From the NCBI RefSeq assembly GCF_001741865.1, contig NZ_CP017147.1, positions 957,001 to 1,021,000 of the forward strand: 64,000 nt of DNA, in the 5' to 3' direction. The first letter of the stretch is position 1. Each line of letters opens with the position of its first letter. The notes under the pieces were generated by a model. The model worked only from the letters and a program-made list of their open reading frames with translations, did not search any database and had not been told where the DNA came from. Shown piece by piece: positions 25,142 to 33,704 of this stretch. The translations under genes and the position numbers were made by a program. The stretch comes from Bosea vaviloviae. Lineage in GTDB: Bacteria; Pseudomonadota; Alphaproteobacteria; Rhizobiales; Beijerinckiaceae.

Positions 25142-25192
25142 AGAGCAGGATGCGAAAAAGTGGGAACCGGTTTTTCGCATAGATCCTGCTCT
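25142..25192. repeat. Dispersed palindrome, AGAGCAGGAT family
   Basis: Outer arms AGAGCAGGAT / ATCCTGCTCT and inner arms GCGAAAAA / TTTTTCGC enclose GTGGGAACCGG. It is followed by ACTCTTTGATGAGAGACG, the same tail as the copy at 36561-36605. Typical of intergenic repeats in Rhizobiales. Confidence 0.8.
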
Positions 25193-25217
25193 AACTCTTT
25201 GATGAGAGACGGATTCA

Positions 25218-25256
25218 GATCTCAGATGGGATCACTTTGTGATTCCATCTGAGATC
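25218..25256. repeat. 39-bp near-perfect inverted repeat before the regulator gene
   Basis: Arms GATCTCAGATGGGATCAC and GTGATTCCATCTGAGATC pair with one mismatch around TTT. It ends 44 bases before the chosen GTG. Its place directly after the AGAGCAGGAT palindrome suggests a composite repeat element, but its nearness to the start leaves a leader hairpin possible. Confidence 0.75.
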
Positions 25257-25300
25257 ATCCGGCTCTAGAGGTGGCTCTGTTCGTTAATCCGGGAGCCAAC

Positions 25301-26131
25301 GTGGCCCGCAATTATTTTCACCTCCATCTCGTCTCGGACGCGACCGGCGAAACGCTGATCGCGGTCAGCCGCGCAGCAGCCGCACAATACGAGACCGTCT
25401 CGGCGATCGAGCACGTCTATCCGCTCGTCCGCTCCGAGGCGCAGCTCGCCCGCGTGCTGGCAGAGATCGAGGCCTCGCCCGGCGTCGTGCTCTACACCCT
25501 GGTCGAACCGGAATGGTCGGCGCGGCTCGAGGCGTTTTGTCGCGATCTCGGCTGCCCCTGCCTATCGGTGCTCAATCCGGTACTCTCGCTGTTCCAGTCC
25601 TATCTCGGCCAGGCCTCGGCGCCGAAGCCTGGTGCCCAGCACGTCCTCAACGCGGAATATTTCCGCCGCATCGACGCGATGAACTACACGCTGCTGCATG
25701 ATGACGGGCAGCTCGGTGGCGATCTCGAAAGCGCCGATATCATCCTGGTTGGTATCAGCCGGACCTCGAAGACGCCGACCTCGATCTATCTCGCCAATCG
25801 CGGCATCAAGACAGCCAATATCCCGCTCGTGCCGAATGTGCCGTTGCCGCCAGAGCTCGAAGCCCTGAAGAAGCCGCTGGTCGTCGGTCTCGTCGCCAGC
25901 GCCGACCGCATCGTCCAGATCAGGCAGAACCGCCTGCTCTCGCTCAAGGCCGATGACGAGACGCCCTATGTCGATCCCGCCATGGTCGCCGACGAGGTCG
26001 CGCAGTCGCGCCGGCTTTGCGCCCGTAAGGGCTGGCCGGTGATCGACGTCACCCGCCGCTCGATCGAGGAGACGGCAGCCGCTATCCTCGATCTCCTGCG
26101 CGACCACCGCATGAAGTTCATCGCGACATGA
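25301..26131 (+). CDS. PPDK / PEP-synthase regulatory kinase-pyrophosphorylase (DUF299)
   Basis: Bifunctional serine/threonine kinase and phosphate-dependent phosphorylase that switches pyruvate-phosphate dikinase or PEP synthase off and on; 276 aa. Family blocks are [14 protein letters not shown] at the N-terminus, the nucleotide-binding loop [18 protein letters not shown] (about 153-170) and [20 protein letters not shown] choose the GTG at 25301 because GGGAG precedes it by five bases and homologues begin here; a GTG 30 bases earlier is possible. Which of the two target enzymes it controls cannot be told. It starts a rightward run with maf, aroE, coaE and dnaQ. Confidence 0.92.
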   Translation: MARNYFHLHLVSDATGETLIAVSRAAAAQYETVSAIEHVYPLVRSEAQLARVLAEIEASPGVVLYTLVEPEWSARLEAFCRDLGCPCLSVLNPVLSLFQSYLGQASAPKPGAQHVLNAEYFRRIDAMNYTLLHDDGQLGGDLESADIILVGISRTSKTPTSIYLANRGIKTANIPLVPNVPLPPELEALKKPLVVGLVASADRIVQIRQNRLLSLKADDETPYVDPAMVADEVAQSRRLCARKGWPVIDVTRRSIEETAAAILDLLRDHRMKFIAT

Positions 26132-26754
26132 ATGGCGCAGCTGCGCTCTGGCTCGGCTCGGTCCCGCTCGTGCTGGCCTCGGGCAGCACGACGCGGCGCG
26201 ACATGCTGCTGGCGGCAGGAATTCTGGTCGAGGTGATCAAGCCCGAGATCGATGAACGCGCCGTCGAAGCGGCGCTGCTGCAACGCGGTCTGCCGGGCGA
26301 GGATGCAGCTCTCGAGCTTGCGCGCGCCAAGGCCTTGGTGGTCTCAAGGGCTCATGCCCAGCGCATCGTGCTCGGCGCCGATCAGACTTTGACCTGTGAC
26401 GGCGTCAGTCATCACAAGCCCGCTGACGCCGCCGGCGCTCGCGCCCAGATCGCTGCGCTGTCGGGTCGAACGCACCAGCTGCGCTCGGCCTTCGTCCTGG
26501 CGCAGGCCGGCGAGGTCATCGCGCAGGGCGCCCAGACGGCCGGCCTGACCATGCGTGCTTTGAGCCCGGATTTCATCGCGGCCTATGTCGATGCGATGGG
26601 CCCGTCCGCTTTCGTCAGCATCGGCGGCTACCAGATCGAAGGGCTCGGCGCCCAGCTCTTCGACACAGTCGAAGGCGACCATTTCACCATTCTCGGCCTG
26701 CCGCTCCTTGCCGTCCTCGCCGCCTTGCGCGGTCACGGCCTGCTCGCGCACTGA
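26128..26754 (+). CDS. maf: Maf-family nucleotide pyrophosphatase
   Basis: House-cleaning nucleoside-triphosphate pyrophosphatase acting on modified or canonical NTPs; 208 aa. The N-terminal phosphate-binding block is [19 protein letters not shown], the active-site region is [13 protein letters not shown], and the conserved tail is [29 protein letters not shown]. The start overlaps the upstream stop by four bases (ATGA), so translation is coupled. The subclass (dTTP/UTP or m7GTP) is not decided; GGYQIEG suggests a canonical active site. Confidence 0.93.
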   Translation: MNGAAALWLGSVPLVLASGSTTRRDMLLAAGILVEVIKPEIDERAVEAALLQRGLPGEDAALELARAKALVVSRAHAQRIVLGADQTLTCDGVSHHKPADAAGARAQIAALSGRTHQLRSAFVLAQAGEVIAQGAQTAGLTMRALSPDFIAAYVDAMGPSAFVSIGGYQIEGLGAQLFDTVEGDHFTILGLPLLAVLAALRGHGLLAH

Positions 26755-26775
26755 TCCCTCGGACCGCTATCCACC

Positions 26776-27609
26776 ATGACTCTTCGCTGCTTCGTCATCG
26801 GCCATCCGATCGCCCATTCGAGATCGCCGCTGATTCACGGAACCTGGCTCGAGCAGCATGGGCTCGACGGATCCTATGAGCGCATCGATGTCGCGCCGTC
26901 GGAGCTGCCGGGCTTCGTCGCGCGCATCCGGGCAGGCGCATTCGCGGGTGGCAATGTCACTGTCCCGCATAAGGAAGCGATGCTGCCCTTGCTCGACGAG
27001 GTCAGCGCGGCGGCGCGCGCCATAGGCGCGGTCAATACGATCTGGTGCGAGAACGGACGGCTTTACGGCGACAACACCGACGCTGCCGGTTTCCTCGGTC
27101 ATCTCGATGCGATTGCGCCGGGCTGGCAGGAGAGGGTTCGCACGGCGCTGCTGATCGGTTCGGGTGGCGCCGCGCGGGCCATCGCCTACGGCCTGAAGAG
27201 CCGTGGCGTGGCCCGCATCATCCTGGCCAATCGCGGCCGGGAGCGGGCCAAAGAGCTTGCCCGGGTTCTCGGCGCGCCGCTGCAAGCGCGCGACTGGGAC
27301 GAGCGCGACGCACTGGTCGGAGAGGCGGATCTCATCGTCAACACGACCTCGCTCGGCATGAAGGGCCAGCCGCCGCTGGCTCTCGATTTGGCGCGCCTGC
27401 GCCCCGGCACGCTCGTCGACGACATCGTCTATGTACCGCTGAAGACGGCGCTGCTGACGCAGGCCCAACAGCGCGGCGGCGTCATCGTCGATGGCCTCGG
27501 CATGCTGCTGCACCAGGCCGTGCCCGGATTCGCGCGTTGGTTCGGGGTGACGCCGGCGGTAACGCCGGCCCTGCGCGCAAGGCTCGAAAGGGATATCCTG
27601 GGGGCCTGA
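26776..27609 (+). CDS. aroE: Shikimate dehydrogenase
   Basis: NADPH-dependent reduction of 3-dehydroshikimate to shikimate in aromatic amino-acid synthesis; 277 aa. The substrate site is GHPIAHSRSPLIHGTWLEQHGL, the catalytic Lys is in GNVTVPHKEAML, the Asp is in YGDNTDAAGFL, and the Rossmann loop is IGSGGAARAIAYGL. NTTSLGMKGQPPL and the C-terminal GLGMLLHQAVPGFARWFG are also standard. Starts 21 bases after maf. Confidence 0.96.
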   Translation: MTLRCFVIGHPIAHSRSPLIHGTWLEQHGLDGSYERIDVAPSELPGFVARIRAGAFAGGNVTVPHKEAMLPLLDEVSAAARAIGAVNTIWCENGRLYGDNTDAAGFLGHLDAIAPGWQERVRTALLIGSGGAARAIAYGLKSRGVARIILANRGRERAKELARVLGAPLQARDWDERDALVGEADLIVNTTSLGMKGQPPLALDLARLRPGTLVDDIVYVPLKTALLTQAQQRGGVIVDGLGMLLHQAVPGFARWFGVTPAVTPALRARLERDILGA

Positions 27610-27648
27610 TTCGGCGGGATCCCATGGCCACTCCATGATCTTCATCGC

Positions 27649-28275
27649 ATGACCTTCATCCTCGGACTCACCGGCTCGATCGGGATGGGGAAATCGACGA
27701 CCGCGGCCTTCTTTCGCGCGCGTGGTGTGCCGGTGCATGATGCCGATGCCTGCGTTCACGCGCTCTATCGCGGCCGCGCCGCGCCATTGATCGGCGAGGC
27801 CTTTCCCGGTGTCGTCCGTGACGGCGTGGTCGATCGCGCGCGTCTCTCAGTGGCGGTGGTCGGACAGGCGGAGGCGCTGAAGCGGTTGGAGGGCATCATC
27901 CACCCGCTCGTTCGCGAGGAGGAGGAGGCCTTCCTCGGGAATAGCCGCAAGGCAGGCGCAGGGCTTGTCGTGCTCGATATTCCGCTGCTGCTGGAGACCG
28001 GCGGGCAAGGGCGTTGCGATGCCGTGCTCGTCGTCACCGCCTCGGCCGCGGTCCAGCGCGCCCGCGTCCTGGCGCGCCCGGAGATGACGGAGGAGAAGTT
28101 CGCCGCCATCCTCGCCCGCCAAATGCCGGATGCGCAGAAGCGCCGCCAGGCCCATTTCCTTGTGGACACGGGCGGCGGTCAGCTGGCCGCGCAGCGGCAG
28201 GTGAGTTCTATCCTGAGCGTCCTTGCCGGCCGGCCTGGCCGCAGGCTTCCAGTGGAGAGCGCCGCTCATGCGTGA
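27649..28275 (+). CDS. coaE: Dephospho-CoA kinase
   Basis: Last step of coenzyme A synthesis, phosphorylating dephospho-CoA; 208 aa. The P-loop is [18 protein letters not shown], followed by [14 protein letters not shown] and [29 protein letters not shown] is the CoaE domain block. It overlaps dnaQ by eight bases, so the pair is probably coupled. Confidence 0.95.
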   Translation: MTFILGLTGSIGMGKSTTAAFFRARGVPVHDADACVHALYRGRAAPLIGEAFPGVVRDGVVDRARLSVAVVGQAEALKRLEGIIHPLVREEEEAFLGNSRKAGAGLVVLDIPLLLETGGQGRCDAVLVVTASAAVQRARVLARPEMTEEKFAAILARQMPDAQKRRQAHFLVDTGGGQLAAQRQVSSILSVLAGRPGRRLPVESAAHA

Positions 28276-28975
28276 AATCGTCCTCGATACCGAGACGACC
28301 GGCGTTGAAGCCAATAGCGGCGATCGCATCGTCGAAATCGGTTGCGTCGAGCTGGTCAATCACTGCCCGAGCGGGCGCAATTTTCACGTCTACATCAATC
28401 CCGAGCGCTCGATGCCGGACGGCGCCTTCAGGGTCCACGGCCTCTCCGAAGCCTTCCTCTCTGACAAGCCGCTCTTTGCGGCGATCGCCGATGGCTTCAT
28501 CGAGTTCATCGGCGATGCGCGCCTCGTGATCCACAATGCTGCCTTCGATATCGGCTTCCTCAATATGGAGCTGAAGCGGCTCAGCTATGGGCCGATCGAA
28601 CAGCACCGCGTCGTCGACACCCTGGCCATGGCGCGCCGAAAGCATCCCGGTGCCTCCAACAGCCTGGACGCGCTCTGCTCGCGTTACGGCATCGACAACA
28701 CCAGGCGCACCAAGCACGGCGCGCTGCTCGACTCCGAAATCCTGGCCGAGGTCTATATCGAGCTGATCGGCGGCAAGCAGACTTCGCTTGGCCTGGGCGT
28801 CGCGATGGCGGGTGACGGTGGCGGACTCGGCGGCGCGGCGATCGACCGTCCGCAACGCCAGCGGCCTCTCGCCTCCCGCCTCGACGACGCAACCATCGCC
28901 GCCCACGAAACCTTCATCCGCACGCTGAAGACGCCGCTCTGGAGCGGCTATCTCGGCCTGACCGACGAGGCGTGA
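28268..28975 (+). CDS. dnaQ: DNA polymerase III epsilon subunit (3'-5' proofreading exonuclease)
   Basis: Proofreading nuclease of the replicase; 235 aa. The DEDDh motifs are present: Exo [10 protein letters not shown], Exo [16 protein letters not shown], Exo III with [20 protein letters not shown]-terminal tail after about 180 carries the polymerase-contact segment. The ATG at 28268 lies inside the coaE end (overlap of eight bases) and matches the standard start [12 protein letters not shown]. Confidence 0.96.
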   Translation: MREIVLDTETTGVEANSGDRIVEIGCVELVNHCPSGRNFHVYINPERSMPDGAFRVHGLSEAFLSDKPLFAAIADGFIEFIGDARLVIHNAAFDIGFLNMELKRLSYGPIEQHRVVDTLAMARRKHPGASNSLDALCSRYGIDNTRRTKHGALLDSEILAEVYIELIGGKQTSLGLGVAMAGDGGGLGGAAIDRPQRQRPLASRLDDATIAAHETFIRTLKTPLWSGYLGLTDEA

Positions 28976-28994
28976 GCGGGCTTCGTAGAGCGGT

Positions 28995-29097
28995 CGTCAT
29001 TGCGAGCGCAGTGTTCAGCCTTGAGAGATGGCTGAAGCATCCAGCGTCTCGCACGAGGCCCCTGGATTGCTTCGTCGCTGCGCGTCTCGCAATGACG
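28995..29097. repeat. Long inverted intergenic repeat (CGTCATTGCGAG...)
   Basis: Perfect 12-bp outer arms CGTCATTGCGAG (28995-29006) and CTCGCAATGACG (29086-29097), with further partial pairing such as GCATCCAGCG against CTGGATTGC. It lies between the convergent genes dnaQ and terC. This sequence type occurs in many bacterial genomes as a dispersed palindrome. Confidence 0.8.
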
Positions 29098-29124
29098 GAA
29101 AGAGACTGGACGGAGAGCGACTGA

Positions 29125-29859
29125 TCAGCTCTTCGTCTTGCGCCGCGACAGCATGTTCAGGCCCTCGATCGCAGCCGAGAAGGCCATGGCGGCGTAGATG
29201 TAGCCCTTGGGCACATGCGCGCCAAAACCCTCGCCGATCAGCGTGCCGCCGATCATCAGCAGGAAGCCGAGCGCCAGCATCACGATGGTCGGGTTGCGCT
29301 CGATGAAGCTCGCCAGCGGGTCGGCCGCGAGCAGCATCACCAGAACCGCGAAGACGACGGCGATCACCATCACCGGGATATGATCGGTCATGCCGACGGC
29401 GGTGATGATGCTGTCGATGGAGAAAACGAGGTCGAGCAGCAGGATCTGGACGATGACGCCACCGAAGGTGACGGCCGCCGCCTTGCCGCCATCGAAGACG
29501 TCGGGCCCATGGTCGGCATCGACCTTGTGATGGATCTCCTTCGTCGCCTTCCAGACCAGGAAGAGGCCGCCGGCGATCAGGATGATGTCGCGCCAGGAGA
29601 AGGCCTTGCCGAGCACCGAGAAGACCGGGGTGGTCAATTGCACGATGATGGCGACGGTCGAGAGCAGGCCGAGCCGCAGGATCAGCGCCAGCCCGATGCC
29701 GATCTTGCGGCCGCGCGCGCGCTGCTCCTCCGGCAGCTTGTTGGTCAGGATCGAGATGAAGATCAGGTTGTCGATGCCCAGGACGACTTCCATGGCGATC
29801 AGTGCCCCGAGCGCGGCCCACACCGTGGGGTCGGCGGCAAGCGTCATCAGATAGTCCAT
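29125..29859 (-). CDS. TerC-family integral membrane protein
   Basis: A 244-aa protein with about seven membrane helices and the acidic TerC motifs [19 protein letters not shown] and [23 protein letters not shown]. The family is linked to tellurite resistance and to Mn(II) or other metal export; the exact metal here is not known. The ATG at 29859 has a strong AAGGAG five bases upstream, which settles it over an earlier frame start. It is downstream of secB with a terminator between. Confidence 0.9.
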   Translation of the reverse strand: MDYLMTLAADPTVWAALGALIAMEVVLGIDNLIFISILTNKLPEEQRARGRKIGIGLALILRLGLLSTVAIIVQLTTPVFSVLGKAFSWRDIILIAGGLFLVWKATKEIHHKVDADHGPDVFDGGKAAAVTFGGVIVQILLLDLVFSIDSIITAVGMTDHIPVMVIAVVFAVLVMLLAADPLASFIERNPTIVMLALGFLLMIGGTLIGEGFGAHVPKGYIYAAMAFSAAIEGLNMLSRRKTKS

Positions 29860-29980
29860 CCCGGCTCCTTCATGTCGCGAAACGGCGGGCGCCCGAATGA
29901 GCGTCCGCCGTCGACTGCTCCGCGAGATGGAAATTCCCCCGGCCCGCCGCAAGGGGTGGGTGAGCAGAACCGTCAACGAA

Positions 29981-30002
29981 AAAGGGCCCGCGAGGGCCCT
30001 TT
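29981..30002 (-). terminator. Intrinsic terminator of secB
   Basis: Palindrome AAAGGGCCC-gcga-GGGCCCTTT; read leftward it is followed by further T residues (TTTTTCG). It lies 29 bases beyond the secB stop and upstream of terC. Confidence 0.8.
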
Positions 30003-30030
30003 CCGTAGCAAGTCATGCTGCCGGGAAGGC

Positions 30031-30522
30031 TCAGGCGTTCGGTGCGCCCTGGGCCTGGAGCTCCTGCACGCGCTGCTGGAACAAGGCCGCGAAATCGATC
30101 GACGGCACATAGAAGGGCGGGAAGCCGCCGTTCTGGACCGCCTCGGCGATGATCTGCCGGGCGAAGGGGAAGAGCAGGCGGGCGCAGTCGATCACCAGCA
30201 CAGGATGGATGTGCTCCTGCGGCACGTTCTGGATGCGGAACACGCCGCCATAGCTGAGATCGAAAGCAAACAGCGTCTCGCCGCCGAGCTCGGCCTTGCC
30301 CTCGAGCTGCAGCACGGTCTCGTAATCGTCCTCGCCGAGCGGAGCGGTCGAGACGTTGACCTGCAGCGACATCTGCGGTCCCTGCTGCGTCTGCTGGCTG
30401 AGCGAGCGCGGCGCCTTGGGATTCTCGAAGGAGAAATCCTTGGTGTACTGGATCAGGGCGCTCATGCTCGGAGCCGTCTCGGGGGCTTGCGCGCCGTTGC
30501 CGTTGGGAATGTCGTTGGCCAT
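30031..30522 (-). CDS. secB: Protein-export chaperone SecB
   Basis: Cytosolic tetrameric chaperone that keeps preproteins unfolded and hands them to SecA; 163 aa. Family blocks are QYTKDFSFENPKAPRSL, VNVSTAPLGEDDYETVLQLEGKA, AFDLSYGGVFRIQNVPQEHIHPVLVIDCARLLFPFARQIIAEAVQNGGFPPFYVPSIDFAALF, all intact. I take the ATG giving MANDIPNG; a start 12 bases earlier (MMGP) is equally possible. Divergent from the Tim44-like gene. Confidence 0.95.
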   Translation of the reverse strand: MANDIPNGNGAQAPETAPSMSALIQYTKDFSFENPKAPRSLSQQTQQGPQMSLQVNVSTAPLGEDDYETVLQLEGKAELGGETLFAFDLSYGGVFRIQNVPQEHIHPVLVIDCARLLFPFARQIIAEAVQNGGFPPFYVPSIDFAALFQQRVQELQAQGAPNA

Positions 30523-30773
30523 CGGTCCCATCATGATCTGAAGGCTGACTTAAGGAAATCCCGGGCCGGATTAAGACGTTCGGGACTGTGCGCCGTCCTG
30601 CGGTGCAATGCGGGCGTCGGCTATCATGGACGCCACCCTGGCACAAGAAGCCGCCTTCACAAGTTCAGGGGTGGATGTTACGAGCCTTGATCACCATATC
30701 ACGCTTCACGGCCGAAAACCTTTAGGGGACAGGCCGATGCAAGGCGGCCACTGGAGCTTCGGATCAGGTTTCG

Positions 30774-31505
30774 ATGCAAAATTCCTTCGACATGACGACG
30801 ATTATTTTCCTGGCTCTGGCCGTTTTCGTCGCCTGGAAGCTGCGCTCGGTGCTGGGTCAGAAGACCGGTCAGGAACAGCCGCCGACCGACCCCTTCGCGC
30901 GTCGCGAGGGAACGCCGGTGCGGCCCGACCAGGCTCCCCCGGCTGACAGCAAGCGCGACAACGTCATCCGCCTGCCCGGCGCGGCCAATGATCCCGCGGT
31001 GAGCCCGGCTCCCGCCGCCGACCGCTGGAAGGATATCGCGCCCGCGGATTCGGCCATCGTTGCCGGCATCGAGGCGATCATCCGGCAGGAGCCGGGCTTC
31101 GACCCGCGCGCCTTCATCGGCGGCGCCAAGGCAGCCTATGAGACGATCGTCACCGCTTTCGCGCGGGGCGACCGCAAGGTGCTGAAGGGCCTCCTCGCCA
31201 AGGAGGTCTATGAGGGCTTCGAGCAGGCGATCACGGATCGTGAGAAGCGCGGCGAAAAGGCTGAATCCTCCTTCGTCTCGATCGACAAGGCGGAGATCAC
31301 CGCCGTCGACGTCAAGGGCAAGAACGGCCAGGTCACGCTGGCCTTCGTCTCGCAATTGATCAGCGTCACGCGCGATGCTCAGGGCGCGGTCGTCGACGGC
31401 AGCGCCGAAGCGGTCTCCGAGGTCAACGACATCTGGACTTTCGCGCGCCAGCTCGGCAGCCGCGACCCCAACTGGCTCCTGGTCGCCACCGAATCCGCCG
31501 CGTGA
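30774..31505 (+). CDS. Tim44-like domain protein
   Basis: A 243-aa membrane-anchored protein. One N-terminal helix (MTTIIFLALAVFVAWKLRSVLG) is followed by a Pro-rich linker (40-85). The C-terminal Tim44/TimA fold (about 95-240) shows FDPRAFIGGAKAAYETIVTAFARGDRKVLKGLLAKEVYEGFEQAI and DIWTFARQLGSRDPNWLLVAT. Alphaproteobacterial relatives are linked to translocation or assembly of membrane proteins, and the place beside secB fits this. Its stop overlaps the mltA start. Confidence 0.88.
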   Translation: MQNSFDMTTIIFLALAVFVAWKLRSVLGQKTGQEQPPTDPFARREGTPVRPDQAPPADSKRDNVIRLPGAANDPAVSPAPAADRWKDIAPADSAIVAGIEAIIRQEPGFDPRAFIGGAKAAYETIVTAFARGDRKVLKGLLAKEVYEGFEQAITDREKRGEKAESSFVSIDKAEITAVDVKGKNGQVTLAFVSQLISVTRDAQGAVVDGSAEAVSEVNDIWTFARQLGSRDPNWLLVATESAA

Positions 31506-32683
31506 TCCGTGGCGCCGTTGCTGCGCTGGCGCTTGGCCTCGTGGCTTGCGGTGCGGCCATGAGCGCAGCGCTCGCCCAGGCCCCGCCACTGCCGCCCGGC
31601 GCGCGCGCCGAGGCGGTGTCCGTCGCCGGCATTCCGGGATGGGCCAAGGACGATCATCGCATTGCCCTGGACATCTTTGCACGCGGCTGCATGACAGACC
31701 CGCCGCTGCGAGCGTCTGTGCCGACCCCCGAAGTGCTGGACCTCATCTGCGCCCGCACCCGTCTTCTGGCGCAGAAGGCCCGACCCGATCGCGAGACGGC
31801 GCGTCGGTTTTTCGAGCAGAATTTCTCGTTCTGGCGAATCCGCCCCGCGGCCGCTGAGGCCGGCTTCATGACCGGCTATTTCGAGCCCGAATTCGAGGGC
31901 TCGCTCACGCGCTCCGCAGCTTTTCCGACGCCGCTCTATGGCCGCCCGGCCGATCTGGTGACCCGCCAGCCCGGCGATGACTGGCCGGGCATCGAGGCCG
32001 GGTTATCGGCGGCGCGCCGTACGGCGCGGGGGCTCGTGCCCTTCCCCGATCGCGCCGCGATCGAGGCGGGAGCGCTCGATGGCCAGAGGCTCGAAATCCT
32101 CTGGATGCGCGATCCGGTCGATCGCTTCGTGCTGCAGGTCCAGGGCTCCGGCCGGATCCGTCTGCCCGATGGCCGGGTGACGCGACTGGTCTATTCCGGC
32201 CGCAACGGCCACGCCTATACCTCGCTCGGCCGGGCGCTGAGCGAGCGCGAGAACATCCCGCCTGCAGAGATGACGATGGACCGGTTGATCGCGCGACTGA
32301 AAGCCGATGCCGGCTTCGCCCGCGATCTGATCGCGCTCAACCGTTCCTTCGTCTTCTTCGCGCGCCGGGACGATCTGCCGCCGGATTCCGGACCGATCGG
32401 CGGAGCCGGCTTGCCGTTGACGCCTTTGCGCAGCATCGCGATCGACCGCACGGTCTGGCCCTATGGCCTGCCCGCCTGGATCGATGCCACGATCCCCGAT
32501 GGACAAGGCGGCAGCGAACGGCTTTCGAGATTGATGATCGCGCAGGATACCGGCTCGGCAATCCTCGGGCCGGCGCGGGTCGACCTCTTCGTCGGTTCGG
32601 GTGCGGTGGCCGGACATCGGGCGGGGCTGATCCGCCACAACTTCGATTTCACCGTGCTCTGGCCGCGCGATCCGAGGCCCTGA
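31502..32683 (+). CDS. mltA: Membrane-bound lytic murein transglycosylase A
   Basis: Periplasmic enzyme that cuts glycan strands of peptidoglycan with 1,6-anhydro product formation; 393 aa. An N-terminal signal peptide (GAVAALALGLVACG...ALAQA) contains a possible lipobox LVAC. MltA blocks are AGFMTGYFEPEFEGSL, DPVDRFVLQVQGSGRIRLPDG, NGHAYTSLGRAL and the 3D motif AQDTGSAILGPARVDLFVGSG with its catalytic Asp. GTG start overlapping the upstream stop by four bases. Next to a Tim44-like gene, as in other alphaproteobacteria. Confidence 0.93.
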   Translation: MIRGAVAALALGLVACGAAMSAALAQAPPLPPGARAEAVSVAGIPGWAKDDHRIALDIFARGCMTDPPLRASVPTPEVLDLICARTRLLAQKARPDRETARRFFEQNFSFWRIRPAAAEAGFMTGYFEPEFEGSLTRSAAFPTPLYGRPADLVTRQPGDDWPGIEAGLSAARRTARGLVPFPDRAAIEAGALDGQRLEILWMRDPVDRFVLQVQGSGRIRLPDGRVTRLVYSGRNGHAYTSLGRALSERENIPPAEMTMDRLIARLKADAGFARDLIALNRSFVFFARRDDLPPDSGPIGGAGLPLTPLRSIAIDRTVWPYGLPAWIDATIPDGQGGSERLSRLMIAQDTGSAILGPARVDLFVGSGAVAGHRAGLIRHNFDFTVLWPRDPRP

Positions 32684-32685
32684 CG

Positions 32686-33246
32686 ATGCGGTCGCGGCGG
32701 GGCAAGACATTGTCGCCGGCCGATATCGCGCTCTGGCGCGAAGTCGCGCGCTCGGTGACCCCGCTTCCCGGCCGCAAGCCGGTCGAGCCCGAGCAGCCGG
32801 AGCCGGCTGCGCCCACCCCCATCATGGCTGAGGCCACCATTCCAGCGGTGGCTGCAAAGCTGGCCCAATCCAGACCGGCGCCACCGCCATTGGCGCCGCT
32901 CGAACGCCGCCTGCGCACCCAATTGCGGCGCGGCCAGCAGGGCGTCGAGGCGGTGATCGATCTGCACGGCATGCGCCAGGACGAAGCGCATCTGGCATTG
33001 CGCGCCTTTCTGCGGCGCGAGCAGGCGCGCGGCTGCAAGCTCGCGCTGGTCGTCACCGGCAAGGGCGCGGCTGGAGACAGCCTGTTCGGCGAGGAACGCG
33101 GAGTGCTGCGCCGCATGGTGCCGCATTGGCTGCGCCTGCCCGATCTGCGTCCGCTGGTCGTCGGCTTCGAGGAGGCCGAGCAGCGCCATGGCGGAACAGG
33201 GGCGCTCTATATACGCCTGCGCCGCCAGCGCGAGATCGGGCCATGA
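32686..33246 (+). CDS. Smr-domain protein
   Basis: A 186-aa protein. The first 85 residues are basic then Pro/Ala-rich; the Smr domain follows with VIDLHGMRQDEAHLALRAFLRREQARGCKLALVVTGKG, holding the LDxHG-type motif and TGKG. Smr domains are DNA or RNA endonucleases, and small stand-alone members like this have been linked to nicking or ribosome rescue. Starts two bases after mltA; overlaps the next gene by four bases (ATGA). Confidence 0.9.
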   Translation: MRSRRGKTLSPADIALWREVARSVTPLPGRKPVEPEQPEPAAPTPIMAEATIPAVAAKLAQSRPAPPPLAPLERRLRTQLRRGQQGVEAVIDLHGMRQDEAHLALRAFLRREQARGCKLALVVTGKGAAGDSLFGEERGVLRRMVPHWLRLPDLRPLVVGFEEAEQRHGGTGALYIRLRRQREIGP

Positions 33247-33623
33247 CCCCCTTCGGCCAGAGGGTGCGGGCCCTGCGCGCGGCCCGTGGCGTCACCTTGG
33301 CGCAAATGGCGGGCTCGCTCGGCGTCACCCCGGCCTATCTCTCGGCGCTGGAACACGGCAAGCGCGGTCGGCCGACCTTCGTGCTGATCCAGGGCGTCAT
33401 CCATGTGCTGGGCGTGATCTGGGACGAGGCGGATGAATTGGTGCGCCTTGCCGATCTCTCGCATCCGCGGGTCACGGTCGATACGGCCGGCCTCGATGCC
33501 GAGGCGACGCTGCTCGCCAACCGCCTCGCCCGCGAGATCGCGGTATTGGAGCCGGATGAACTCAAACGTCTTGCGGATATCCTCGACGAAGCCGCGATTC
33601 GCCGCGCTGCTGCGCCGGATTGA
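33243..33623 (+). CDS. XRE-family helix-turn-helix regulator
   Basis: A 126-aa regulator. The helix-turn-helix at about 5-60 reads FGQRVRALRAARGVTLAQMAGSLGVTPAYLSALEHGKRGRP; the rest is a helical tail with EIAVLEPDELKRLADILDEA. The start ATG lies inside the Smr stop. It closes the Tim44-mltA-Smr run. Its target is unknown. Confidence 0.88.
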   Translation: MTPFGQRVRALRAARGVTLAQMAGSLGVTPAYLSALEHGKRGRPTFVLIQGVIHVLGVIWDEADELVRLADLSHPRVTVDTAGLDAEATLLANRLAREIAVLEPDELKRLADILDEAAIRRAAAPD

Positions 33624-33704
33624 GCCCGGCTTGCTTGACCCGAAGCCCGGCGGATGCAACACGCGCCGCCAACCTCTCCTTAAGATCAGCATCCGGACCT
33701 GTTC

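Larger units (their letters stand above)
24734..25300. other. Probable chromosomal replication origin (oriC)
   Basis: 567 gene-free bases between hemE and a PPDK/PEP-synthase regulator gene, the position of Cori in Caulobacter and of origins in several Rhizobiales. It holds an A+T-rich stretch (about 24761-24810), a DnaA-type box TTGTCCACA at 25056-25064 with weaker ones nearby, a perfect CtrA box, a parS-like site and eight GANTC sites. Two palindromes at the right end (25142-25192, 25218-25256) look like dispersed repeats. Origin status is inferred from content and synteny; replication start was not measured. Confidence 0.8.

Noticed and set aside
24902..25180. 92-codon open frame in the origin gap
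   Set aside because: Lies across the CtrA and parS sites, no ribosome site or family similarity; composition is that of repeat sequence.
30551..30580. CtrA box candidates (TTAA...TTAAG) upstream of the Tim44-like gene
   Set aside because: TTAA elements there are not spaced seven bases apart.
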